Source of the DNA: Corylus avellana
Taxonomy: Eukaryota; Streptophyta; Magnoliopsida; Fagales; Betulaceae
Length of the DNA: 64,000 bases
Reading direction: 5' to 3'
NCBI RefSeq assembly: GCF_901000735.1
Contig: NC_081542.1
Location: 12,423,180 to 12,487,179 of the forward strand
Part shown: piece after piece, positions 36,815-47,229 of the stretch
Numbering within the stretch: position 1 is the first letter of the stretch
Layout of the letters: each line of letters opens with the position of its first letter
Program-made: the position numbers and the translations under genes
Notes under the pieces: model-generated
Told to the model about the DNA's origin: nothing
Databases searched by the model: none
Seen by the model: only the letters and a program-made list of their open reading frames with translations

Positions 36815-36826
36815 TGGTATCAGAGC
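36815..36826 (+). promoter_or_regulatory. Primer binding site (initiator tRNA-Met)
   Basis: TGGTATCAGAGC, complementary to the 3' end of plant initiator methionine tRNA, starts three bases after the 5' LTR. This is the standard Copia/Gypsy primer site. Confidence 0.95.
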
Positions 36827-36881
36827 GGGTTCACTCTGTGAAGGATTTATTTCCTGAGTGTGATCCGAGACTCCATATCAA

Positions 36882-38720
36882 ATGTCTCATACTGTTGCTC
36901 CTAATTCTCTTTCCGTCTTTGACGGAACAAATTATACGCTTTGGAAAATTCGTATGAGAGCATATTTTAAATCCATTAATGTTTGGCATATTGTCGAATC
37001 TGGATGGACACGTCCAGAAAAAGCAATAGCTGAATGGACAACAGAGGAAAAGAATAATGCTACTGCGAATGACAAAGCTATAAATGCTATTTACATCTCT
37101 GTTTCAAATGAGGAATTTTCTAGAATTTCTAGATGTGAAATAGCTAAGGAAGCCTGGGAAACTTTAGAAATCACACATGAAGGAACTAAGGTTGTTAGAA
37201 CTTCAAAAATTCAAATGTTGGTTTCTCAGTTTGAGGAGATTAGAATGCAGGAAGATGAAACTTTTGATGAATTCTATTCAAAGCTTAGTGTCATTAGAAA
37301 CTCTACCATTAATTTGGGAAAGAAAATGGATGATGCTAAAGTGGTGAAAAAAATCTTAAGATCTTTGCCTGAGAGGTTTATTCCCCAAATTGCTGCTATA
37401 CAACAGAGTAAGGACTTAGATACTATGAGAGTAGAAGAACTTGTAGGTTCCCTTCAGACCTTTGAGCTAATTCTTCCTAAACACAAGAACACCAAAAATA
37501 TTGCTCTTAAGGCAAAAAATGTTAAGGTTGACTCTTGTGGTTCATCTGATGAGGATTCTGGAAATGAGGAAGAAATTGCTATGTTTGCTAAGAAGTTTAG
37601 GAAATTCTTTAGAGCCAAGAAAGGAAATCTTAAAAATAGCAATTCACAATTTTCTGAGAAATCTAGAAATGAGAATGTTGAGAAAGGAAAGTCACCTAAA
37701 GGTATCAAGTGTCACGAATGTGGAGGACATGGACACATTCGTGTTGACTGTGCTAACTTGAGAAAGTCAAATGGCAAGGCATTTAATGTGACTCAAAGTG
37801 ATGAGTCAGACAAGGACGATGTTGAACAAGGAGTTAATTACTTAGCATTTGGAGTTAGTTATGAGAGTGAGCATGAGAATAGTGAGTGTAATTCTCAAGA
37901 CAAACAAGGTGTGTCCGATAATGATTCGGAAGAAGAAGATGATTTGCAAAATGCTTATAATAATCTCTTTGTGGAATACACTAAACTGAAAAAGCTGAAT
38001 AAGCAGCAATTGAAGAAACTCAATGAGGTTAATCTTGAAAATGATCAACTTTCTGTCACCTTAACTGATTCTCTTGCTACTCATAATACTTTGATGTCTG
38101 AAAATCAAATGCTAATTGCCAAAGTGAAATCCTTAGAGAATGAACTGAATGAATCAAAGAATCATTTAACAAAATTCTCTAGTGAAAAGCTAAATCAAAT
38201 GCTACATAATCAGAAACATTCGCTTGATAGAACTGGATTGGGTTTTGATAAATCTGCTATTTTATCTACTAATGTTGCTTCTTCTTCAAAGATGATTTTT
38301 GTGAAACCAGTGAACAAAGAAGATAGCTTGGCTGAAAAGAAGGTAATTTCTTCTCAAATTTTCAAAGATGGAAAAGGTAAGGGAACTCTAACTGATTCCT
38401 ATATGTCTAGTTCTAAGTCGAGAAGTATGCACATGTTAAGGAACCAACCTTCTCAAAGGTTTATTCCTACGTGTCATAACTGTGGTAAGATTGGACATAT
38501 TCGTCCTAAGTGTTTTCAGCTTAACAATCATGAGCCTAAAAGAGAATATTTCCATTCTAGAAATAGTTATGAGAAATTATTCAACATGATGAGAGACGTA
38601 GTAACACGGTTAGATGTCTTGGATAAGAGTCACACAGTTGTCCCTGATGTGAAGAAAGTTTGGGTCAAGAAGATTAATACCATTCACCCATTGAGGGGGA
38701 GTGGTAATGGACTCACCTAG
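36882..38720 (+). CDS. Copia-type gag polyprotein (gag only)
   Basis: Intact frame of 612 residues. The first 200 residues form a Copia gag (UBN2-like) domain: SVFDGTNYTLWKIRMRAYFK, KEAWETLEITHEGT, then LPERFIPQIAAI. A zinc knuckle CHECGGHGHIRVDC (CX2CX4HX4C) lies at about residues 280-293. An acidic, coiled-coil-like stretch follows (about 330-440, rich in Glu, Asn, Leu). A second knuckle CHNCGKIGHIRPKC lies at about 534-547. The protein ends with KKVWVKKINTIHPLRGSGNG, at the point where full Copia polyproteins continue into protease. Gag would form virus-like particles and bind RNA. Having no premature stop makes it possibly still translatable, supplying particles while an autonomous relative supplies pol. 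Confidence 0.93.
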   Translation: MSHTVAPNSLSVFDGTNYTLWKIRMRAYFKSINVWHIVESGWTRPEKAIAEWTTEEKNNATANDKAINAIYISVSNEEFSRISRCEIAKEAWETLEITHEGTKVVRTSKIQMLVSQFEEIRMQEDETFDEFYSKLSVIRNSTINLGKKMDDAKVVKKILRSLPERFIPQIAAIQQSKDLDTMRVEELVGSLQTFELILPKHKNTKNIALKAKNVKVDSCGSSDEDSGNEEEIAMFAKKFRKFFRAKKGNLKNSNSQFSEKSRNENVEKGKSPKGIKCHECGGHGHIRVDCANLRKSNGKAFNVTQSDESDKDDVEQGVNYLAFGVSYESEHENSECNSQDKQGVSDNDSEEEDDLQNAYNNLFVEYTKLKKLNKQQLKKLNEVNLENDQLSVTLTDSLATHNTLMSENQMLIAKVKSLENELNESKNHLTKFSSEKLNQMLHNQKHSLDRTGLGFDKSAILSTNVASSSKMIFVKPVNKEDSLAEKKVISSQIFKDGKGKGTLTDSYMSSSKSRSMHMLRNQPSQRFIPTCHNCGKIGHIRPKCFQLNNHEPKREYFHSRNSYEKLFNMMRDVVTRLDVLDKSHTVVPDVKKVWVKKINTIHPLRGSGNGLT

Positions 38721-40045
38721 ATTAGGTGGGCACATAGACCATGCCTAGAAATTGAGCATATTGATATTTGTCTATAGCTGTTCTAGGGCATTTTTTTTCT
38801 TAATTTTTGTTTGCTTTGTTTTTATTTTCTTTGATTATTTTTTATTCTTTTAGATTGTTTTAATTGTTAGATACTCAGTTTCTCATGTCTTGTGCTCAAA
38901 TGAATATTTTACATATGAGTGGGGTCAATATTTCTGCAATTTACATCTATTGCTCCATATGTTTCTGATATACTTTGTTTTTCTGAAGACTGTTAAAGGA
39001 GTAAGAGTCAGTTTTTCTCATGTTCGAAATTGTGCACTTTTTGCCCCCATTAGGTTTAGATTTTTGTTATATGTTTGGAAATTTGGAGAAAACATTTTGT
39101 TTGGAAGATAGGCAGTGTAGAATCTTGCCACTTGACCAACTCGTTAGTTGAACCTAGCTCCAAGAAATTCCACCATTTTCCAAAAAAAAAAAAAAAAAAA
39201 AAAAAAGGGCATAAAATAAGCTCAGATGATTTCATTTTGCTTCTGTCTGTCCCTAAAGAAAGAATCAGTGATCAAATCATTGCGGAAATAGATGATTACT
39301 AAAGGACATGGTAAAAGAAAATGATCAGTCTCAGGGTGAGTGTATCGGATGAGGGAATCTAGGTCCTAACATTATAAGGTTTTACTGTGGTTTGAATCAG
39401 ACTGCTGGTCTTCCTTTACAAAATGTCTGCCTAGATTTACCTTTCATTGATGAAATCTTAGTTAATGGGAGTACTCACACACTACACCATCACATGAGAT
39501 TTCTGATTATTGCCTACTTGACTGCATTCACAGACCAAGGTTGTGTCATGCATATGGTACATTTACGGTGTAAGTGTAGCTTGTTGATCACTCCGAATTG
39601 TTCAGATATTCATACAAGCATGCATGATCTATTGCTTATCTATACAAGTTTTTTTTTGGTGTTTTGTTTTAACAAAAAAAAAAAAAAAGGAAAGCTTTTG
39701 GATATTCATTGTGCAATACATGAGTCATTGATGTGTTATCATGTGTGTTCATTTAACTTTTAAAGGGGGAGAAACATGCTTTGCATTTCCAGTTTCCTGT
39801 TGTTAATTGAGTCATACATTGAGGGGGAGTTTTGCTGATGTTTCTTTATAATCACGCATCATTTTTTTTCATGAGTTTTATTTATGTCTTCTTGTTCCAC
39901 ATATGCCTTGATGTATTTTGTGAAGTGTTTCAGGAAACATGAAGACCTTTTGTCATTCTGTGACAAAAAGGGGGAGTAAATATGGGGAGATGATGGGATT
40001 GGCTCGACATTTTGGTTTTGTCACTGAATTGCCAAAGGGGGAGTT
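38690..40045 (+). other. 3' untranslated part of the element with repeated purine tracts
   Basis: No pol-like frame. It holds at least five GGGGGAG tracts: near 38693, 39764, 39821, 39969 and 40037. The last one, AAAGGGGGAG, sits five bases before the 3' LTR and is the likely plus-strand primer. Multiple purine tracts are reported for Sireviruses. Confidence 0.75.
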
Positions 40046-41051
40046 TGTTAGTTCTTGTGTTGGCTTAATTCAGTTCCAAAATGCAGAGGCTACTGTTCAC
40101 GGCTCAAACACTGATATAGAATGCTCAGAATCCAATCTCCACCGTTCATAATGTAGATTCATGTGTTATGAACGTCCCTGCAAAATTTCAGCTCAATCGG
40201 ACCACAAACGCCCATCGATCGGAGTTGTTGATGAAGACTGGACAGTCCGGGTCCGGACCTCCAGAAGTCGGGTTCGGACCCCATTTCCAGAAGCAAAGCT
40301 TGATGAGGCAGGTCCGGACCTCCAGACGCTGGGTCCGGACCTGATATCCAGAACGTGAAGTTTGAAGGAGATGTCCGGACCTCCAAATGTTGGGTCCGGA
40401 CCTCAGTTCCAGAGAACACTTGTTTGTTGAGATGTCCGGACATACGAATTGAAGGTCCGGACATCACTAGGTTACGAATAAGTAAACCTAGCCATGTCCG
40501 GACCTCAGATCAGCCATGTCCGGACACGGCAGTATTATGTTGTGTATTTTTCTATTTAAGCTACGGGAGTTTGCCATTGTAACCTACGTATTTTTGGAGA
40601 GCAAAATCAGAGAGCTTAGAGAGAGATATTGTTCTAGCTTATTTGAGAAGGGATTAAATACGTGAAGCCAATCGGAGTTCCGATGAAAGGAAATCTTATA
40701 GAAGAATTGTGCCAGATGTTCTGGAAAAGGCTACTGCGGTAGAAGTCAAGTGAGTCGCTTGTCGTGTACAAGGAAGAGTAGATTGCAAAGGTTTTGTAAT
40801 TCTTCTTGTATTCCTTATTCTTCTTATAGTGGATTGATTTCCTGGGTTTGGCTGCCCCGGAGAGGTTTTACATTTAGAGAGTTCTCTAAATGGTTTCCTC
40901 TTCGTAACCAAATATCTGTGTTCTTGATTTTCATTACATATCTGTATTTGGTTGATTATTGATTGTTAGGTCAGATCTTATTCCGCTTAATATTTGTGAA
41001 TCACCTAGACATTTAAATAGGTGTCGTTTGGAGTCGTATTTAGAATTTTCA
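40046..41051 (+). repeat. 3' LTR of gag-only Copia element
   Basis: Begins TGTTAGTTCTTG, ends AATTTTCA, followed by the TATAG duplication at 41052-41056. It carries the same nine GTCCGGAC palindromes as the 5' copy. Confidence 0.95.
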
Positions 41052-41074
41052 TATAGGATCTCCCCTCTTTTGGA

Positions 41075-41310
41075 ATTGTAATTTTAAAACACAATATTCA
41101 AAAATATCAAATTTAAAAAGTTGCATTAATTTGATAAAATTGTAGTTTAGTATTTGAAATGGTCATGCATTTTTAAAAAACGCACTTGCCTGTAATTTGA
41201 AACAGTTTTTCAAAAGCACTCTCAAACGATACATTTTTAGCAATTTAGTTTAAACTTGCACATGCTTGTTATGTATGAAATCGCAGTGTCAATCACACTC
41301 TAAGACTTAG
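41075..41310. repeat. Copy of a dispersed repeat with CGCATTTT/AAAATGCG blocks
   Basis: It shares blocks such as AAAAAACGCACTTGCCTGTAAT with 46365-46590 (AAACAACTTACGG..CTGCAAT), and similar poly-A/CG-containing motifs occur at 33655-33870 and 61440-61737. Ends near AATCACACTC, like AAATACACCC and GAACGCACCC in other copies. Family unknown, MITE-like. Confidence 0.5.
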
Positions 41311-41457
41311 CACCAACTCGATCCCTCAAGTTAGTATATGTAGCACTTACCGACAATTGTCGGTAGTAAGTTTTGGAAACCAATTGGCCGACTAAGGAGG
41401 TCCGATATATATCAAACTCAACCACCCGAGTCGGTCGACTCGGGTTTACCAACCAGC

Positions 41458-41565
41458 CAAGGACGGAACCACAGCAAACGTTGGGGGGGCAATAGTCACT
41501 TCAAAATTTTAAAAATTGCCCAAAAATTTAGGTCCGGCCTCACTAAAAGTGTAGTTCCGCCCTTG
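41458..41565. mobile_element. hAT-like MITE, 108 bp
   Basis: Ends CAAGGACGGAACCACA and TGTAGTTCCGCCCTTG are inverted copies with two mismatches. Flanks CAACCAGC (41450-41457) and CAACCAAC (41566-41573) match in seven of eight bases, an aged 8-bp duplication. It lies about 300 bp upstream of the first phytocyanin gene. Confidence 0.85.
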
Positions 41566-41862
41566 CAACCAACCATGAACCAATTAATGGCATTGAATCG
41601 ATTGATGGAGGTTGGATCAAAAAAAATTCTTCCAAATTCGGAAAGGCCAAGGACAGCTGGCTCCTCCAAATATACTCAAATCAAGCCTGCAATAGTGCCA
41701 CCAATACCATAAACGTATTCCGTGTGAAACAATTTTCTTTCCAAATATATAGACGGCCTCGATCTTTAGGGTTTTCCACGACTATTTTATCCACCAACCA
41801 ACCTTTCTTCTCGAAAGTTTTCTACTTCTCTTCCTTCTAATTGTGTGTAGGGTTTGTTTACC

Positions 41863-44416
41863 ATGGCGGCTTTGGCAAAGGCTACCATTGTTGTTTTCTG
41901 TGTGATGGCCCTCATTGATGTCTGCTTTGGTGCCTTTTACAAGGTTGGTGATTCTCTGGGGTGGACTAATGAAACCAAGACTGTTGATTATTACAAGGAT
42001 TGGGCTTCTAACAAGACCTTCTATGTTGGGGACTCTTTTTGTAAGTTCTTCTTCTTCTTCTTTATGTTTCAATTTTTTTTTTTTTTTCTGCCATTGTTAA
42101 TTTATATGCTTCCTCCCATAGTGTGATTATCTTGTTATGGTGGAGTTTTATGATTTTTGGTACTGGAGGGTAATTAATTAATTGGAGATTTTTTTTTTTT
42201 CCGAGTTTTAGGGTGATCAATATTTACAGGGTAGTTAATTGTGTTTTATTCAGTTATTAATAAAATACAAATAAACAACAAATCACGTGTAGGGGAAGAA
42301 TAATCATATCTCATATATTTTAGTGATATATATTTTTTTAATGGTAGTAGGTGGAATATTTTAATTGTTATTTTTCATTTTCTGAGTGAGTATTTGACCT
42401 TGTTCACTATTGTTTGTGTGTTTTTGGTTTACGGATCAATGTCTCTCTTTTTTTTTTTTTTTTTTTTTTTAAAAAAAAAGAATTATTTTTCCAACTTTAG
42501 GGATTTCCCTTGGGAGAATGCCCAAGTTAATTTAGATTGATTTTAGTATTTATTTATTTATTTTTTGTAGTTTTGTGTTCTCTAATTAAAGAGAATTGAA
42601 TGTAATGAGAAAAATAACTTGAATCATGAATATTTTGAGAATTATAGAAATTTCTGTTTGTTTTGTTTTCAAAACTTATAGGTAATTACCCTGTTGATTT
42701 TATAGAATTGAAGTCGTAGTAATTTTCATTAGTTATATCTTGTATTGTTGCCTTGTTGATTAAGTGATAGGTGCACATCAAATCAATCAAATTTGGTCTT
42801 ATTTGGGAACCGTTTCGAAAATATTTTTCTATTTTCAAATAAAAATATATGTATTTTTTTCAAAATTATTAACAGATAATTTAAACATAAAACACTTTTC
42901 AAGCTTGAATTTATAATTTTTTATTAAATTTATATCACATCAAAATACTTTTTTTAAATCACAAGAAAAAGACACTTTTCAAAACCAATATCAAACCTGA
43001 TTTTCCTTGATTATTCTAGTGACCTCTACTTTATTAGACATGGTCCTATCTGATTGAACTAACTTTTAGAGATCATCGTACCTACGTGTTAACCTTTGCC
43101 TATTGATCAATTGCTTTACATATATAGGGACCTTTTGATTACAAAAATAAATAGGACCTCTAATTGTTAATTCCACATCCCTCTGGTACTCCACAAATGA
43201 AGGGCCAGCTGCAAAAACAACATTAATAATAAGTGGGAAAAGAAATCAAAGAAGAAAAATTATTATTATTATTATTATTTTTGTCTTCTCAAAATTAGAA
43301 TATATAAATAACCTTTCAACATTATTTAAATAAGAATACATAAACAACTCATCGGCATTATATATGTATATCATCCTGCCTTGGTGGTCTCTTAAGGTAA
43401 TTAACATACAAGACAGCATGTAAGAGTATTGGCATTTGATTCTTTAAATTGTTTTTTTCTTCTTCGAATTATAGCTAACTCAAATGGTAAAAGAGACTTG
43501 ATCTCTGTCGCATTTTCCTTAAGTCTAAGGTTTGAATTTTTTTGGTGTTATTCCACTGGTAAAGTCTGAGTATATCTCGATCCGTGTGGAGAAGCCGTTT
43601 TACACGGTTACGAGGCTTACCCAATAGGAATGAGTATATGAAGTGCATGAGCGCCCAACCTTAAAAGGGGTTTGTCGTTATTGTCTTTACATTTATTTAT
43701 TTTGTACCATTTTTTATTTTATACAAACTGCTTCAATAGTTTTTCATATATGAAAAATCAATGCAGCATTCTTTAGTGAGTTTAATGATATTTTAATGAG
43801 AATCAATATTTTAAAGAATGAGAAAAAGTGGGATATATATTGTAGAATATTTCTCTCCGCTAAATGGATTTTGGTAACCCTTTCTGTAGCTTGTTCAAAA
43901 ACCTGTCATATTTTTCATGCATAGCTGCTAATTGCCGTTTAATGTGCAGATTTTGAGTACGACCAAAAACAGAACGACGTGATGGAAGTTAGCCGCGAAG
44001 ATTTCCATGCATGCAACCCAAAATCTCCATTGAACATATACGAGAGTGGCAGAGACACCATCAAAATGTGGAAGCAAAGCCACGTCTTCTACATTTGCAC
44101 CAAGAAAGGCCACTGCCAAGCCGGCCAAAAGGTTGACATTAGGGTCGTCGATCCCCCACCACCCACGGCCACCCCAACTCCTCCTTCACCTAGCCCTAGT
44201 TCCACTCCACCTACTCCTGATCAACCTTTGCATTCTTCTCCGCCGGTGGCAGCGGCGCCTGGCCCATCTAAAGATGGTGCTCCCGATCAGCCATTGAATT
44301 CCTCTCCGCCGGTGGCAGCGGCGCCTGGCCCCTCTAAAAACAGTGCTCCCTTGTTCCTATCATCCAAGGGCTTGCAGCTTTTGACGGCTTTGGGTTTCCT
44401 AGCATATAATTTTTAG
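41863..44416 (+). CDS. Early-nodulin-like phytocyanin, GPI-anchored type (copy A)
   Basis: Two exons, 41863-42040 and 43950-44416, giving 214 residues. The split falls in the codon for Tyr60, the usual phytocyanin intron position. Signal peptide at about 1-23, then a cupredoxin domain (about 24-125: FYKVGDSLGW, DWASNKTFYVGDSFYFEYD, HVFYICTKKGHCQAGQKVDI). A Pro/Ser/Ala-rich arabinogalactan-like linker contains a duplicated 22-residue unit. A hydrophobic tail (LQLLTALGFLAYNF) fits a GPI-anchor signal. The disulphide pair would be Cys81-Cys115. The first copper His is replaced by Asn68 (QNDVMEV), while Cys109, His114 and Gln119 remain. That loss is typical of ENODLs, which probably do not bind copper and act at the plasma membrane or cell wall. 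The 1.9-kb intron has nothing I recognise beyond AT runs. The in-frame TTG upstream of the ATG is not used. Confidence 0.92.
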
Positions 44417-46000
44417 GATGCATTTGTGTATGGGATTCTACTTCACCTAGACTTTGCATGATATTATGCCTTCTGATACTCAATTATTCGGGCACATTCT
44501 TGTTTTCCAGTTAAAAACATAATGAAAACTTGCCAAGGAGCTCAAGCCATATTGGTACTCGATTTAATTAGGTGAATATGAGTTGTGTTGAAGCACATGA
44601 TGAACCAACAATCAATTCGAATATTCAAACTGATAGTGATAATGATCCTCATAGATCAGATAAAGATAAGAGATAAATCACAAGTGATTGTTGTTTATCA
44701 TGTTCCTATCATTTTGTTATGGGAAATGTTTAGTTTCAATCTTTTGCTTATCCCTCTCATCTCCCTATAAAAGATAGGAAATTATGTGAATCTCACAGAT
44801 TGAATGATAGATTTATGAAAATATGGGTAAAAGATGAATGTATAACACTTGTCTTTAGTTATTCCTGTTCCTTTTGTATTCATTATCGCTTGCTATCTTT
44901 GTAACAATTTCATTATAAATATCAATACAAACCACTAAATGTGTGAATATGTGTTGTCTACCCCACCCAGGCCACCAAACCCCCCTTTGTCATTTTCATC
45001 GTACTATGTGAAACCTTCTCTTCATCTTAAGCTATCAAAAACCAATATTCTCTCATGGAATTGAAGACCCAGATTGATGCCGCCTATCTTCGAGGTCAGG
45101 ATGAGTTTGGGTTCGATGGCCTCAAATCATTCCCAACCGTACCCCACCCCTGCAATTGGTGCCAACAATTATTTTATATTAACAGTTTACGAATGTTGGA
45201 TTAATAGTTTATTATTGTTAATTGTGAAATTAAATGACTGTTAATGATTGAGCATATATAAATAACTGTTATTTTAACATTATAAATTAGGGGTGACAAA
45301 ACAGATTGGTGGGTCAACTTGAACACAACTCAATTGAGCCGTCATCCGATTAGCCTCAATCTAGACATGACCCGTTGAGATAAACGGGTGAAAATTTAAA
45401 ACACGGACACGACACGAAAAATTACTGGGTAATCTGACACGACCCGTTCAAAATAACGGGTTGTGTTGGGTTGAGAAAATTCTCACTTCTTTTGTTTCTC
45501 TCAAAACATCTTCTGTAATTCAAAATTCGAGGATTTGTTTCTTACTAGAAATGAAAGTTTGAGAGTGTTTAGATTTAGTTTCATTAATTTGTGCAAAACA
45601 CAACTAAACAATCGGTAATCACTGGGCTTCTTTGTATCTTGAAAAAATATTTATCGTAACCCTTTGCATATCAATTTTGGTGAGGACAAATAATTTATTA
45701 AGGAAATTAACTTTATAGCGCACCTAATTATGAGCAATTTCTTTTTGTCTTCGTCTTTATTTTTTCTAACAATTATGCTGTATCCTACAATGTTGTAATT
45801 ATTAATAATTACATATTGAGAGTAGAGAAAGGTCAATATATTCATATATTCATTAAACAAACAATCAATGCGATTAATAAATACCTAATATTGCTTTCTC
45901 TCTTATTCGGATTTTCCCGGTTGAATTGATAGATTACAATTCAATAACCATTTTTATTGCAGATCGATCAGCCTGAATTTTGGATCCAATCGCTTGCAAG
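44417..46000. other. Intergenic between the phytocyanin pair
   Basis: AT-rich. 45290-45480 contains GGGTGACAAAACAGATTGG and CGACCCGTTCAAAATAACGG blocks, which resemble old Gypsy-type retroelement repeats. No gene. Confidence 0.5.
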
Positions 46001-46169
46001 CAGTGGCAGATACAAAGGGGGGCAGGAGGGCCTGCCCCTCCAAAAATTTTTGATTTTTTTTTTTTCTTAGGGTGTTTTTTTAGTTTTCTAGACCCTAACC
46101 CCTACTCATTCTCCCGCCGCTACTATTCATCTTCTGCCCTCCTAATACAAATTCCTAGATCCGCCACTG
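46001..46169. mobile_element. hAT-like MITE with perfect 8-bp duplication
   Basis: Starts CAGTGGCAGATACAAAGG and ends CTAGATCCGCCACTG. The inverted ends share CAGTGGC(A/G)GAT. CTTGCAAG flanks it exactly at 45993-46000 and 46170-46177. No transposase. A GGGGGGCAGGAGGGC block is mirrored by GCCCTCC. Confidence 0.93.
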
Positions 46170-47016
46170 CTTGCAAGGCTTTCTAATCTTTGAATTCAAT
46201 ACTAATAATTTTTTTACTTCTTGGACTAGTTATATAACACCCCAATATTTTACTAAATTTTGACTTCATTAGAAGAAAAAAAAAAATTCTGGGCCAAGAA
46301 AAAATATCTTTCAATTTTTAAGTTTTGATGGATTACTCAAATCTAAAATAGTTTGGTTCATATTTTCATTTAAAGTCCGGTAAAGATTGCGATTTCAAAA
46401 AGTACGATAAAATAGTGATTTTAAAATGTGCAAATTGTGATTTTAAAAATTCAGTTAAAGCGTTTGAAAAAGTCGCAGTTTCGCCTTTAAAAATGTGCGT
46501 TTTAAAAAAAACAACTTACGGTACTTACCTGCAATTTGGTTTAAAATCGTACTTTTTGTCTATAAAATCGCAATACCAAATACACCCTTAAACCTAAACT
46601 AGACCAGTCCACATTCTTGTATTCTCCATGTCAAGAGGGTGAAAAGTAGGCCTTCTTCATACGTTTTTCCAACAAATTTCTTTGACACATGCTAATTTCC
46701 ACACCAATAGGTTATTGACAGTTCATTACCTTAATTGCTAATTAGTTGTCCTCAACCCTAATGGCCTGGATTCTAGCTATCAACACTACAGAAAACTGAA
46801 TAGGATTCAAGTTTTCTAGATATTTAATTAGGGCCGGGGTATAATTATGATGCTAAGTAATTCACTAAACCCGGTCCTATGTATGGAGATAAATCGTCAA
46901 AGATTGTTTTCTTGATATCAACTTATTCCATATATATATATATATGCACAATTACAAACTAAACTTCTATTTTATTTTTTTTCTACCCTATTATCTCTAT
47001 TGGTAGTAGGCCAGCC
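46170..47016. other. Upstream region of phytocyanin copy B
   Basis: 46365-46590 is a copy of the dispersed GCGATTT/AAATCGC repeat family, ending ACCAAATACACCC. A TATATATATATATATATGC tract lies near 46930, about 80 bp before the ATG, and may serve as TATA element. Confidence 0.5.
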
Positions 47017-47185
47017 ATGGTTTTGGTTAAGCATTTGACGGCTTTGTTCTTCTTTGTGGGTGTTATTGGGGTGAGTTCTGGTAGTGTTTATGAGGTGGGT
47101 GATTCTCATGGGTGGAACAACGACAGCAGTGTTGATTACACGAGTTGGGCTTCGACCAAGAACTTCCATGTTGGAGACATTATTC

Positions 47186-47229
<44 letters not shown>

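Larger units (their letters stand above)
35809..41051 (+). mobile_element. Gag-only Copia/Sirevirus-like LTR retrotransposon, 5243 bp
   Basis: Two LTRs (35809-36812, 40046-41051) bound a 3.2-kb interior with a primer site, one gag frame and several purine tracts. The 5-bp duplication TATAG flanks it exactly (35804-35808, 41052-41056). The interior has no protease (no D-S/T-G site), no integrase zinc finger or DDE residues, no reverse transcriptase YVDD and no RNase H. It therefore fits a non-autonomous TR-GAG-like element. Sirevirus affinity rests on the GTCCGGAC palindromes in the LTR and the repeated purine tracts, both described for that Copia lineage. The near-identical LTRs point to recent insertion. 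Confidence 0.92.

Noticed and set aside
39392..39763. 123-codon frame in the 3' interior of the Copia element
   Set aside because: No similarity to pol or env-like proteins that I can see, and it runs into a poly-A coded Lys run.
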